From positions 372,001-436,000 of the forward strand of contig NZ_QWEY01000001.1 in the NCBI RefSeq assembly GCF_003443995.1: 64,000 nucleotides of DNA. The letters run 5' to 3'. Below are positions 36,893 to 45,076 of this stretch, in pieces. The translations under genes and the position numbers were made by a program. The DNA is from Pseudotabrizicola alkalilacus. Lineage in GTDB: Bacteria > Pseudomonadota > Alphaproteobacteria > Rhodobacterales > Rhodobacteraceae. A model generated the notes under the pieces. The model saw only the letters and a program-made list of their open reading frames with translations. It was not told the origin of the DNA and ran no database searches. The first letter of the stretch is position 1, and each line of letters starts with the position of its first letter.

Positions 36893-38269
36893 ATGAATTC
36901 AGCAGTTGTCCCCCCGCCCGCATCGCAATCTGCGGCAGATCATGTCCGCGCCACGCTGGCGCTGGGCCTGCCGCTGATCGGCAGCCATGTCGCGCAGTTT
37001 GGTCTGCATGTGACCGACACCATCATGCTGGGCTGGTATGGCGTGGTGCCGCTGGCGGCGGGCGTGCTGGGCGCGTCGAGCTTTTTCGTGATGTTCATCC
37101 TTGGGTCCGGCTTTGCCAAGGCCGTGATGCCGATGGTGGCCAATGCGCAGGCGCAGGGCGATGAGGTGCAGGTGCGCCGGGTCGCGCGGATGGGGCTGTG
37201 GCTGTCGATCCTGTTCGGGGTGCTGATCTATCCGGTGTTCTGGGGATCGGAGGCGATCTTGCTGGCGCTGGGGCAGGCCGAGGATGTGGCGGCGCTGGCG
37301 CAGGATTATCTGCGGGTTGTGGGCCTGGGAATGATCCCGGCGCTGCTGGTGATGGTGCTGAAAAGCTATCTGTCGGCCCTGGAGCGCACGCAGGTTGTGC
37401 TGTGGATCACGGTGGCGGCGGTGCCGTTGAACGTGGCGATCAACTGGGCGCTGATTTTTGGCAACTGGGGCGCGCCGGAGCTTGGGGTGATGGGCGCGGC
37501 AGTGGCGACGCTGACCATCCAGATCCTGTCGCTGCTGTTCTTGTGCCTTTACGCGGCGCTGCTGCCGTCGCTGCGGCGCTATCAGCTGTTCATCCGGTTC
37601 TGGCGGCCGGACTGGGGCGCGTTTACTGCCGTGTTCCGCTTGGGCTGGCCGATGGGGCTGACCGGGCTGGCCGAGAGTGGTTTGTTTCAGGCGAGTGCCT
37701 TGATGATGGGCTGGATCGGCACGGTGGAGCTGGCCGCACATGGCATTGCGCTGGAGATCACGGCGCTGACCTTTATGGTGCATGTCGGCCTGTCCAACGC
37801 GGTGACGGTGCGCACCGGGCGCTTTGCCGGGGCCCGCAATTATGACGCGATGCGGCTGGGGGCCAAGGTGGCCATCGGGCTGTCGCTGGCGGTGGCGGGG
37901 CTGACCATGGTGCTGTTTCTGAGCCTGCCCGAGCCGATGATCTCGCTGTTCATCGACCCGGCGGAACCGGCGCGGGGCACGATTCTGGCGGTGGGGGCGG
38001 CGCTGCTGGCCTGTGCCGCGCTGTTCCAGCTGGCGGATTCGATGCAGGTGATGGCGCTGGGCCTGCTGGCCGGGGTGCAGGATACGCGGGTGCCGATGAT
38101 CTATGCCGCGATCAGCTATTGGCTGATCGGGATGCCGGCGAGCTATATTCTGGCGTTTCCGCTGGGCTTTGGCGCGGTCGGGTTGTGGCTGGGGCTGGTG
38201 GTGGGGCTGGCCTGTGCGGCGGTGAGCCTGATGGCGCGGTTCTGGGCGCGACTGCCTGCGGCGGTGTGA
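36893..38269 (+). CDS. MATE family efflux transporter
   Basis: A 458-residue membrane protein with twelve predicted helices in two repeats (MatE domains from about 28 and 255). Starts MNSAVVPPP and continues with LGLPLIGSHVAQFGLHVTDTIMLGWYG, the N-terminal MATE signature; the second repeat begins LGWPMGLTGLAESGLFQASALMMGW. It should antiport drugs or metabolites with sodium or protons; it looks like the NorM branch. Start 36893 was chosen over 36857 because upstream residues are not MATE-like. A partial REP element follows the stop. Confidence 0.9.
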   Translation: MNSAVVPPPASQSAADHVRATLALGLPLIGSHVAQFGLHVTDTIMLGWYGVVPLAAGVLGASSFFVMFILGSGFAKAVMPMVANAQAQGDEVQVRRVARMGLWLSILFGVLIYPVFWGSEAILLALGQAEDVAALAQDYLRVVGLGMIPALLVMVLKSYLSALERTQVVLWITVAAVPLNVAINWALIFGNWGAPELGVMGAAVATLTIQILSLLFLCLYAALLPSLRRYQLFIRFWRPDWGAFTAVFRLGWPMGLTGLAESGLFQASALMMGWIGTVELAAHGIALEITALTFMVHVGLSNAVTVRTGRFAGARNYDAMRLGAKVAIGLSLAVAGLTMVLFLSLPEPMISLFIDPAEPARGTILAVGAALLACAALFQLADSMQVMALGLLAGVQDTRVPMIYAAISYWLIGMPASYILAFPLGFGAVGLWLGLVVGLACAAVSLMARFWARLPAAV

Positions 38270-38283
38270 TTGGGGGAGCGTCG

Positions 38284-38338
38284 AGGGGGGCGCTGCCCCC
38301 CGCCTGCGGCCCCCCCGGAGTATTTGCAAAGCAGCAAT
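38284..38338. repeat. REP-like element, copy 3 (single arm)
   Basis: A GGGGGG/CCCCCC hairpin (38285-38301) and a C-rich run lead to GGAGTATTT-n4-AGCAGCAAT (38317-38338). The inverse arm is missing, so this is a half element or a decayed copy. It lies between the MATE stop and the hisD start on the same strand. Confidence 0.75.
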
Positions 38339-38406
38339 TGCAAGGGATGGGTTGAGGCGGGAGCGGGCGCGCGCTATCTGGGGCGGGTTCTGCAAGGAGA
38401 GCTGCC

Positions 38407-39708
38407 ATGCCTGTGTTTCTGACCTCTGAGGATGCGGATTTCGAAGCGCGGTTTGCGGCGCTGTTGGGTATGAAGCGCGAAGAGGCGGAAGATGTGGATC
38501 AGGTCGTGGCCGGGATCATCGCCGATGTGCGGACCCGTGGCGACACGGCGGTGCTGGAGCTGACGGCACGGTTTGACCGGCTGGAGCTGACGGCGGCGGG
38601 GATGGCGTTTTCGGACGCGGAGATTGCGGCGGAGATTGCAAAGGTCTCGGCCGAGGACCGGGCGGCGCTGGAGCTGGCGGCGGAGCGGATCCGGGCCTAC
38701 CATGAGCGGCAGCGCCCCGAAGATGCCAGCTGGACCGATGCAGCGGGGGCGCAGCTGGGCTGGCGCTGGACGCCGGTTTCGGCGGCGGGGCTCTATGTGC
38801 CGGGGGGGCTGGCGTCTTATCCGTCATCGGTGCTGATGAATGCGATCCCGGCCAAGGTGGCGGGGGTGTCGCGTCTGGTGGTGACCTGCCCGACGCCGGG
38901 TGGCGTGGTCAATCCGCTGGTTCTGCTGGCGGCGCAGATTGCCGGGGTGGATGAGGTGTACCGGATCGGCGGCGCGCAGGCGATTGCAGCGCTCGCCTAT
39001 GGCACGGCGACGATTGCGCCGGTCGACAAGATCACCGGGCCGGGCAATGCCTTTGTCGCGGCGGCCAAGCGGCGGGTGTTTGGCCGGGTCGGGATCGACA
39101 TGATCGCGGGGCCGTCGGAGATTCTGGTGATTGCCGATGCCGGGAATGACCCGGACTGGATCGCGCTGGACCTGCTGAGCCAGGCGGAGCATGACCAGAG
39201 CGCGCAGGCCATCCTGATCACCACCGATGCCGGCCTGGCTCAGGCGGTGGTGGCGGCGGTCGAGGCGCGGTTGCAGACGCTGGAGCGGCGCGAGATTGCC
39301 GGGGCATCGTGGCGCGACAATGGCGCGGTGATCGTGGTGGCGGATCTGGCGCAGGCGGCGGCGCTGGCCAACCGGATCGCGCCCGAGCATCTGGAGATCA
39401 TGGTGGAGGACGCCGAAGCGCTGGCAGCAGCGATCCCGCATGCCGGGGCGATATTTCTGGGGCCGTGGACGCCGGAGGCGATCGGCGATTATGTCGGCGG
39501 GCCGAACCATGTGCTGCCGACTGCGCGCTCGGCACGGTTCTCATCCGGGCTGAATGTGCTCGATTTCATGAAGCGCACCACGATGGCGCGGATGACGCCC
39601 GAGGCGTTGAAAGCCATCGGCCCCAGCGCCGAGCGGCTGGCAATCAGCGAAAGCCTTGAGGCGCATGGGCTGAGCGTGCGGGCGCGATTGGACCGGCTGA
39701 ATGGGTGA
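38407..39708 (+). CDS. hisD: Histidinol dehydrogenase
   Basis: A 433-residue enzyme for the last two steps of histidine synthesis (histidinol to histidine with two NAD). The segments GLYVPGGLASYPSSVLMNAIPAKVAGV (about 120), IGGAQAIAALAYGT, DKITGPGN, and DMIAGPSEILVIAD (about 235) with SQAEHDQSAQAILIT (about 258, catalytic Glu/His and zinc ligands) are complete. C-terminal NHVLPTARSARFSSGL also fits. CAAGGAGAG stands just upstream. In Rhodobacterales hisD precedes the UPF0262 and phosphatase genes, as here. Confidence 0.97.
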   Translation: MPVFLTSEDADFEARFAALLGMKREEAEDVDQVVAGIIADVRTRGDTAVLELTARFDRLELTAAGMAFSDAEIAAEIAKVSAEDRAALELAAERIRAYHERQRPEDASWTDAAGAQLGWRWTPVSAAGLYVPGGLASYPSSVLMNAIPAKVAGVSRLVVTCPTPGGVVNPLVLLAAQIAGVDEVYRIGGAQAIAALAYGTATIAPVDKITGPGNAFVAAAKRRVFGRVGIDMIAGPSEILVIADAGNDPDWIALDLLSQAEHDQSAQAILITTDAGLAQAVVAAVEARLQTLERREIAGASWRDNGAVIVVADLAQAAALANRIAPEHLEIMVEDAEALAAAIPHAGAIFLGPWTPEAIGDYVGGPNHVLPTARSARFSSGLNVLDFMKRTTMARMTPEALKAIGPSAERLAISESLEAHGLSVRARLDRLNG

Positions 39709-39783
39709 GGCGCAAGGGCTAACCTCTTGCGCCACGCGCGGCAGTCGGGCATCACCTGTGCATAGCCGCGTAAGGTCCAGCTC

Positions 39784-40263
39784 ATGACGAACCGCATCTG
39801 CCATATCGAAATCGACGACAAGGGCCTTGCCCGCCCGACGGCGGAGATCGAGCAGGAGCGCCGGGTGGCGATCTTTGATCTGCTGGAGGAAAACAGCTTT
39901 GGCCTGCCCGCGCGCGAAGGGCGGCCGGTGCCGCCGGGGCCGTACCGGGTGGCATTGGCGATCCGCGAGGGGCGGCTGGTGTTCGACATAGGCTCGGAGG
40001 CGGGCGAGACGGTGGGGGCGTTTCATCTGTCGCTGGGGCCGTTCCGGCAGGTGGTGAAGGATTACTTCCAGATCTGTGAGAGCTATTTCGAGGCGGTCAA
40101 ACGGCTGCCCCCCAGCCAGATCGAGGCGATCGACATGGCCCGGCGCGGCATCCACAATGAGGGCGCGCGAGTGTTGCAGGAACGGCTGGAGGGCAAGGCC
40201 GAGGTGGATACCGATACGGCGCGGCGGCTGTTCACCCTGATCTGCGTTCTGCACTGGGGGTAG
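39784..40263 (+). CDS. UPF0262 family protein
   Basis: A 159-residue protein matching UPF0262, an alphaproteobacterial family of unknown function: ICHIEIDDKGLARPTAEIEQERRVAIFDLLEENSF, FHLSLGPFRQVVKDYFQICESYF, and IDMARRGIHNEGARVLQERL. No signal or membrane segment. It is located between hisD and the low-molecular-weight phosphatase, the conserved position. Only five bases separate its stop from the next start. Confidence 0.92.
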   Translation: MTNRICHIEIDDKGLARPTAEIEQERRVAIFDLLEENSFGLPAREGRPVPPGPYRVALAIREGRLVFDIGSEAGETVGAFHLSLGPFRQVVKDYFQICESYFEAVKRLPPSQIEAIDMARRGIHNEGARVLQERLEGKAEVDTDTARRLFTLICVLHWG

Positions 40264-40268
40264 GCGTT

Positions 40269-40736
40269 TTGGGTGATTTCCCCCATTCGGTGCTGTTTTG
40301 TTGCGACCATAATGCTGTGCGCTCGCCGATGGCTGAAGCGATGATGAAAAAGTTCTATGGTCAGCGGGCCTATGTGCAATCTGCCGGGGTCCGCAATGAC
40401 ATGGAGGTGGACGGGTTTTCGGTCGCTGTCTGTCAGGAACTGGGGATCGAGCTGGCCCGGCACCGCAGCCGCAGCTTTGAAGAGATGAAGGAATGGGGCG
40501 ATGATCTGTCGCAGTTCGACCTGATCATCGCGCTGTCGCCGGCCAGCCAGCGCATGGCGCTGGAGCTGACCCGGCATTTCCATCTGGATATCGAGTATTG
40601 GCCGATTCTGGACCCGACGGGTCTAGGCGAATCGCGTGAGCACAAGCTGTCGGCCTATCGGCAGGCGCGCGACCAGATCCGCGACCGGATGATCGCGCGG
40701 TTTGGCACTCCGACCGCCGGTGAGGCGGGGGAGTAG
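40269..40736 (+). CDS. Low-molecular-weight phosphotyrosine phosphatase-like protein
   Basis: A 155-residue protein of the LMW-PTP/arsenate-reductase fold. The P-loop C-x5-R is CDHNAVRS (about 12-19) and the C-terminal general acid region is ILDPTGLGES with Asp (about 115). The start is a TTG at 40269 with GGGGGTAGG upstream, giving MGDFPHSVLFCC as in homologues; the next in-frame start GTG at 40290 would cut the first strand. Conserved partner of UPF0262 and upstream of infA in relatives. Natural substrate unknown. Confidence 0.9.
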   Translation: MGDFPHSVLFCCDHNAVRSPMAEAMMKKFYGQRAYVQSAGVRNDMEVDGFSVAVCQELGIELARHRSRSFEEMKEWGDDLSQFDLIIALSPASQRMALELTRHFHLDIEYWPILDPTGLGESREHKLSAYRQARDQIRDRMIARFGTPTAGEAGE

Positions 40737-40746
40737 GCGGCCGCGG

Positions 40747-41151
40747 TCAGGCGGTCAGTTCCGGCGCTACAGGTGCCTGCGGCGCGCAGATCCGGGGCAG
40801 ATTACCCTCGATCCAGGCGGTCAGGGCGATGACATGCGCCGCCGCCTCGACCCCCAGCGGGGTCAGGCTGTAACTGACATGCGGCGGCACCACATCACGC
40901 GCGACCCGCAGCACAAATCCATCCGCCTCCAGCTGTTGCAGGGTCTGCGCCAGCATCCGCTCACTGACGCCGGTGATGCGGCGGCGCAATTGGGCAAAGC
41001 GGTGCGGGCCGGTGGCGAGCGTGACCATCACCAAAGTACCCCATTTGCTGGTCAGGTGCTGCAGAATGGCGCGCGATGGGCAGTCGGCGGCCAGAACATT
41101 GCCCCGGTCCCAGTGGTCCACCAGATCATGTGCTGTCTTGGAAAGGGTCAT
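40747..41151 (-). CDS. HxlR-family transcriptional regulator
   Basis: A 134-residue winged-helix regulator: SRAILQHLTSKWGTLVMVTLATGPHRFAQLRRRITGVSERMLAQTLQQLEADGFV is the HxlR signature, followed by wing and YSLTPLG. A cysteine before it (C24) sits where the redox-sensing Cys of YtfH/HypR-type members is found. It is divergent from an NmrA-type oxidoreductase gene, the same layout as E. coli ytfH-ytfG (qorB). Repression of the divergent genes is inferred. Confidence 0.92.
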   Translation of the reverse strand: MTLSKTAHDLVDHWDRGNVLAADCPSRAILQHLTSKWGTLVMVTLATGPHRFAQLRRRITGVSERMLAQTLQQLEADGFVLRVARDVVPPHVSYSLTPLGVEAAAHVIALTAWIEGNLPRICAPQAPVAPELTA

Positions 41152-41185
41152 GTGCGCCTCTGCGGTATACTAACAAAAATGTAGG

Positions 41186-41204
41186 TACTTCCGTTTCGGA
41201 AGTA
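41186..41204. promoter_or_regulatory. HxlR operator candidate
   Basis: TACTTCCGTTTCGGAAGTA is a perfect eight-base inverted repeat with a three-base centre, between the divergent HxlR and oxidoreductase genes. HxlR-type proteins bind such palindromes (for example quinone-responsive QorR/YodB-type sites with GTAC/TACT-like arms). Confidence 0.65.
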
Positions 41205-41242
41205 AAGCCCATACCTCTCTGGTATCAGCACAGGAGAGACCC

Positions 41243-42085
41243 ATGACCACCATCGCCCTTACCGGAGCCACCGGCCAGCTCGGCCGCCTTGCGATCAAAG
41301 CCCTTGTCGCGCGCGGGGCGACCCCCATCGCGCTTGCCCGCAGCCCGGACAAGGCGGCAGATCTTGGCGTAGACGTGCGGGCCTTTGACTACACCGCCCC
41401 TGATGCGGCGGCGCTTGCGGGCGTGGAGGTGCTGGTGCTGATCTCGTCGAATGATTTCAACGACCGCGCCGGACAGCATGCCAATGTGATCGCGGCGGCC
41501 AAAGCGGCGGGCGTGGGCCGGGTGGTCTATACTTCGCTGCTCAAGGGTGATGGCTCGCCGATGCTGCTGGCGCAGGATCACATCGCGACCGAAGCGGCGC
41601 TGAAAGCGTCGGGCCTGACCTACACCATCCTGCGTAATGGCTGGTATCTGGAGAACCTGACCGGATCTGTGGGCGCGGCCCTGGCGCATGGCGCGGTGAT
41701 CGGCGCTGCCGAAGACGGATTGTTCTCTGCCGCTGCCCGCGCTGATTTTGCCGAAGCCATAGCGGTGACCGCAGCAACATCCGGTCACGAGAACGCAGTC
41801 TATGAGCTGGCGGGCGACACTGCCTTTACCATGGCCGAGTTCGCTGCCGAACTTGGCCGTCAGTCTGGCAAAGCCCTGCGCTATGACAGCTTGCCCGAGG
41901 CAACCTATGCCGGCATCCTGACCGGCTTTGGCCTGCCCGAAGGCTTTGCCCGCATCTTGGCCGACAGCGACGCCCATGCCGCCAAGGGTGCCTTGCACGA
42001 TGACAGCCGCACGCTGTCGCACCTGATCGGCCGCCCGACCACACCGATGGCAGAGGCGATCCGGCAGGCGCTGGCAAGCCTCTGA
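41243..42085 (+). CDS. NmrA-type NAD(P)H:quinone oxidoreductase (QorB/YtfG-like)
   Basis: A 280-residue atypical short-chain dehydrogenase: glycine motif ALTGATGQLGRLAI (5-18), LVLISSND (about 64), and YTSLLKGDGSPM, then TYTILRNGWYLENL. It lacks a usual YxxxK. The set resembles QorB, which reduces quinones with NADPH. With the divergent HxlR regulator this is probably a quinone or aldehyde stress response unit. GGAGAG precedes the ATG at 41243. Confidence 0.9.
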   Translation: MTTIALTGATGQLGRLAIKALVARGATPIALARSPDKAADLGVDVRAFDYTAPDAAALAGVEVLVLISSNDFNDRAGQHANVIAAAKAAGVGRVVYTSLLKGDGSPMLLAQDHIATEAALKASGLTYTILRNGWYLENLTGSVGAALAHGAVIGAAEDGLFSAAARADFAEAIAVTAATSGHENAVYELAGDTAFTMAEFAAELGRQSGKALRYDSLPEATYAGILTGFGLPEGFARILADSDAHAAKGALHDDSRTLSHLIGRPTTPMAEAIRQALASL

Positions 42086-42086
42086 T

Positions 42087-42171
42087 ATTTGCTGCTTTCC
42101 AAATACTCCGGGGTTGCCCATTTGTTTCGCCATCGATTCGAGAAACAAATGGGCTGGGGGGCTGGCCCCCA
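42087..42171. repeat. REP-like element, copy 4, with a 13-base-pair hairpin insert
   Basis: The reverse arm ATTTGCTGCTTTCCAAATA-CTCC lies at 42087-42109 just after the stop codon. Then comes GCCCATTTGTTTC (42116-42128) paired perfectly with GAAACAAATGGGC (42142-42154), and a TGGGGGGCTGGCCCCCA stem (42155-42171). The forward arm of copies 1 and 2 is missing; the long hairpin occupies the position of the GGCGAAGCC spacer. A strong terminator for the oxidoreductase gene. Confidence 0.8.
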
Positions 42172-42246
42172 CTCCTCCGCCTGCCAAAAGGGCCTAGCCA
42201 TCCGGATGAATGCCGCTATCGTGCGGTCAAAACCCCGGAGCCTTTC

Positions 42247-42657
42247 ATGTCCAGATCAGACGCCGAAACCACCCTTGCCGCCTATTACGCCGCCTTCAAT
42301 GCGGGTGATCCCGCCGGAATGCTGGCGCTGGTGACCGATGATGTCGAGCATCGGGTGAATGAGGGGGGCATCCGGCACGGGCGCGCAAAGTTTGCGGAAT
42401 TCTGTGCCCATATGGGCGTCAGCTACCGTGAAGAGCTGCGGGATCTGGTGATCTTTGCCAATGACGATGGCACGCGCGGGGCGGCGGAGTTTACCGTGCA
42501 TGGCGAATACTTGCAGACCGATCCGGGTCTGCCAGAGGCGCGGGGGCAGCGCTATGTGCTGCCTGCCGGGGCGTTTTTTGATCTGCAAGGCGGCCGGATT
42601 GCCCGGATCACCACGTTTTACAACCTGTCGGATTGGGTCGCGATGGTGTCGGCGTGA
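42247..42657 (+). CDS. SnoaL-like / NTF2-fold protein
   Basis: A 136-residue protein with the NTF2-like cone fold pattern: TLAAYYAAFNAGDPAGMLALVTDDVEHRVNEGG near the N-terminus and GRIARITTFYNLSDWVAMV at the end, typical of ketosteroid-isomerase-related or SnoaL proteins. An exact function cannot be read. The stop is overlapped by the GTG start of the following GNAT gene (GTGA), so they are in one operon. Start 42247 follows GGAGCC. Confidence 0.85.
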   Translation: MSRSDAETTLAAYYAAFNAGDPAGMLALVTDDVEHRVNEGGIRHGRAKFAEFCAHMGVSYREELRDLVIFANDDGTRGAAEFTVHGEYLQTDPGLPEARGQRYVLPAGAFFDLQGGRIARITTFYNLSDWVAMVSA

Positions 42658-43262
42658 GTCGCGACGGGCTGACGGACGGGGTTTCGGTGCGCGCCTTGCA
42701 GGGCGCGGAGCTGGAACCGCATCTGGATGCGGTGGCGGGGCTCAGGATCGCGGTGTTCCGCGACTGGCCCTATCTGTACGACGGCACGCTGGAGTATGAG
42801 CGCGAATATCTGCAGACCTATCGCGACTCGTCCCAAGCCCTGCTGGTGGGGGCGTTTGATGGTGAGCGGCTGATCGGGGCCTCGACCTCGACCCCGATGG
42901 AGGATCACGCCGAAGAATTTGCCGCGCCGCTTGGCGGGGTGGGGGTGCCGTTGGGCGCGATCCTCTACGGGGCCGAATCGGTGCTGCTGCCCGAATATCG
43001 CGGGCTTGGGCTGGGGCACCGGTTCTTTGACCTGCGCGAAGATCATGCCCGGGCCTTGGGGCGCAGTCATGTCGCGTTTTGTTCGGTGCAGCGCCCCGAG
43101 GATCACCCGGCGCGGCCCGCGACCTACCGGACCAATGATGCGTTCTGGCAGGGCCGGGGCTATGCGCCGCTGCCCGGTGTGAAGGCTGAATTTTCATGGC
43201 TGGATGTCGGTGACACCGCCGAGAGCAAGAAACCCCTGCAATTCTGGATGCGCGCCCTATGA
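42654..43262 (+). CDS. GNAT-family acetyltransferase
   Basis: A 202-residue protein with GNAT features: RIAVFRDWPYLYDGTLEYEREYL (an N-terminal phrase typical of a small alphaproteobacterial family), acetyl-CoA loop EYRGLGLGHRFFDLRE (about 118) and AFCSVQRPEDHPARPATYR. GTG at 42654 overlaps the preceding stop (GTGA) and was chosen for that; an ATG at 42633 inside the previous gene is the alternative. The stop overlaps the nitrilase start (ATGA). In similar genomes this acetyltransferase and the nitrilase travel together. Substrate unknown. Confidence 0.88.
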   Translation: MSRDGLTDGVSVRALQGAELEPHLDAVAGLRIAVFRDWPYLYDGTLEYEREYLQTYRDSSQALLVGAFDGERLIGASTSTPMEDHAEEFAAPLGGVGVPLGAILYGAESVLLPEYRGLGLGHRFFDLREDHARALGRSHVAFCSVQRPEDHPARPATYRTNDAFWQGRGYAPLPGVKAEFSWLDVGDTAESKKPLQFWMRAL

Positions 43263-44128
43263 CCGATTTCACCCTCGCCGCTGCGGCCTATGATCTCACC
43301 TGGTTCGACCATTTCGATGACCACTCGGCCAAGCTGGCCGCCTGGGTGGCCGAGGCTGCCGGGCAGGGGGCAAAGCTGCTGGTGTTCCCCGAATATGGCT
43401 CAATGGAGCTGGCCAGTCTGGGCGGGCGCGCGGTGGCGGCGGATCTGGAGGCCGGGTTGCACGAGGTGGCGCGGCATGGGGCTGCCACCGATGCGCTGCA
43501 CCTGGAACTGGCGCGGGCCCATGATTGCCTGATCCTTGGCGCGTCGCGGCCGTTTTTTACCGGCAAGCGCCCGGTGAACCGCGCCACTTTGTATGGGCCG
43601 GATGGCATCATCGGCCATCAGGACAAGCAGATCATGACAAGGTTCGAGCGGGAAGAGTGGGATGTGGTGGCGGGGCAGGGGCTGACCCCTTTGGACACCG
43701 ATCTGGGCCGGATCGGGGTGATCATCTGCTATGACAGTGAATTCCCGCTGCTGGGGCGGCATCTGGTCGATCAGGGGGCCGAGATATTGCTGGCCCCGTC
43801 CTGCACCGAGACGCTGGCCGGGTTTTCCCGCGTGCGGATCGGATCAATGGCGCGGGCGCTGGAAAATCAATGCGTTGTCGCCCATGCGCCGACCGTCGGG
43901 CCTTGCGATTTCTGCCCGGCGGTGGATGCCAATACCGGCTCGGCGTCGATCTATGGCCCGCCCGACACCGGCTTTCCCCCCACCGGCATTCTGGCCGAGA
44001 CCGCGCTGAACGTGCCGGGCTGGGCAGTGGCAGAGGTGAGCCTGGAGGCGATCCGCCATGTCCGCCGCGACGGGCGGGTGCTGAACCATCTGCATTGGGC
44101 AGAGCAGGCGGCGCGCACCGCGGAGTGA
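43259..44128 (+). CDS. Carbon-nitrogen hydrolase (nitrilase superfamily)
   Basis: A 289-residue nitrilase-fold enzyme with all three catalytic residues: E45 in FPEYGSME, K123 in DKQIMTRFE, and C157 in ICYDSEFP. Such enzymes hydrolyse amides, carbamoyl groups or nitriles; the sequence belongs to a branch common beside GNAT genes, where the pair may act on the same nitrogen compound. The ATG overlaps the GNAT stop by ATGA. Last gene of the accessory block before infA. Confidence 0.92.
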   Translation: MTDFTLAAAAYDLTWFDHFDDHSAKLAAWVAEAAGQGAKLLVFPEYGSMELASLGGRAVAADLEAGLHEVARHGAATDALHLELARAHDCLILGASRPFFTGKRPVNRATLYGPDGIIGHQDKQIMTRFEREEWDVVAGQGLTPLDTDLGRIGVIICYDSEFPLLGRHLVDQGAEILLAPSCTETLAGFSRVRIGSMARALENQCVVAHAPTVGPCDFCPAVDANTGSASIYGPPDTGFPPTGILAETALNVPGWAVAEVSLEAIRHVRRDGRVLNHLHWAEQAARTAE

Positions 44129-44202
44129 AGCAGGCTGCTCCTCCCAGCCGCGCGCGGAGAGGGCCGTCAGGGCCGCTGAGTGGGCCGGGGCGGAGAATCC
44201 TC

Positions 44203-44231
44203 TTGAAAACCCGGAAAATCAGGCGCATATG
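44203..44231 (+). promoter_or_regulatory. Possible infA promoter
   Basis: TTGAAA (44203-44208), 17 bases, then CATATG (44226-44231). The -35 is good and the -10 only fair (three of six). It is placed 51 bases before the infA start. Confidence 0.35.
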
Positions 44232-44281
44232 CGCGGCACATGGCCTGCGGTTCCCGCGGGCTCATATTTATTGGAGTGACC

Positions 44282-44500
44282 ATGGCCAAGGAAGACATTC
44301 TCGAATTCCCCGGTGTCGTCAAGGAACTCCTGCCGAATGCGACATTCAAGGTTGAACTCGACAATGGCCATGAATTGATCGCAGTGATGGCAGGCAAGAT
44401 GCGCAAGAACCGCATCCGCGTTCTGGCTGGCGACAAGGTGCAGGTGGAAATGACCCCGTATGACCTGTCAAAGGGCCGTATCAATTACCGCTTCAAGTAA
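44282..44500 (+). CDS. infA: Translation initiation factor IF-1
   Basis: A 72-residue S1-like OB-fold protein that binds the A site of the 30S subunit during initiation. [22 protein letters not shown], the [29 protein letters not shown] core and [12 protein letters not shown] tail are complete. ATTTATTGGAGTGACC precedes the ATG. maf starts directly after the stop, so the next three genes are in its operon. Confidence 0.98.
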   Translation: MAKEDILEFPGVVKELLPNATFKVELDNGHELIAVMAGKMRKNRIRVLAGDKVQVEMTPYDLSKGRINYRFK

Positions 44501-45076
44501 ATGCGGCTGATCCTGGGGTCCGCCAGCCCGCGCCGGAAAGAGCTTCTGGCGCAGCTCGGGCTGACGCCTGATGCCGTGCTCCCCCCCGACATCAATGAAG
44601 ATCCGCAGGCCCGCGAACTGCCGCGACCCTATTGCGCGCGGATCGCGCGTGAAAAGGTGCTGGCGGTGAAGGCCGGGCCGGAAGATGTGGTGCTGTGCGC
44701 CGATACCACGGTGGCGCTTGGCCGCCGTATCTTGGGCAAGCCCGCCAATGCAGGCGAGGCGGCGGCGTTCCTGACGCTGCTGGGCGGGCGGCGGCATGAG
44801 GTGATCACCGCCGTTGCCGTGCGCCGGGGCGACCGCATTCTGACCCGTGAGTCGGTGAGCACGGTCAAGATGAAACGGCTGTCGGATGCCGAGCTGAACA
44901 CCTACCTTGCGTCAAATGACTGGCAGGGCAAGGCGGGCGGCTATGGCATTCAGGGGCTGGCGGGCGCGCTGATCCCGTGGATTCAGGGCAGCTTTACCGG
45001 GATCATGGGCTTGCCCGTGGCGGAAACCGCAGTTTTGCTGGAGGCCATCGGCTATCCGGTCTGGAGGCAGGCATGA
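44501..45076 (+). CDS. maf: Maf-like nucleoside triphosphate pyrophosphatase
   Basis: A 191-residue Maf protein, which hydrolyses non-canonical or canonical NTPs to NMP and pyrophosphate and can limit division. [14 protein letters not shown] (3-16) is the signature, [19 protein letters not shown] has the catalytic Asp (about 68), and YGIQGLAG (about 147) closes the site. It starts immediately after the infA stop and ends by ATGA overlap with the RNase gene. Confidence 0.95.
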   Translation: MRLILGSASPRRKELLAQLGLTPDAVLPPDINEDPQARELPRPYCARIAREKVLAVKAGPEDVVLCADTTVALGRRILGKPANAGEAAAFLTLLGGRRHEVITAVAVRRGDRILTRESVSTVKMKRLSDAELNTYLASNDWQGKAGGYGIQGLAGALIPWIQGSFTGIMGLPVAETAVLLEAIGYPVWRQA

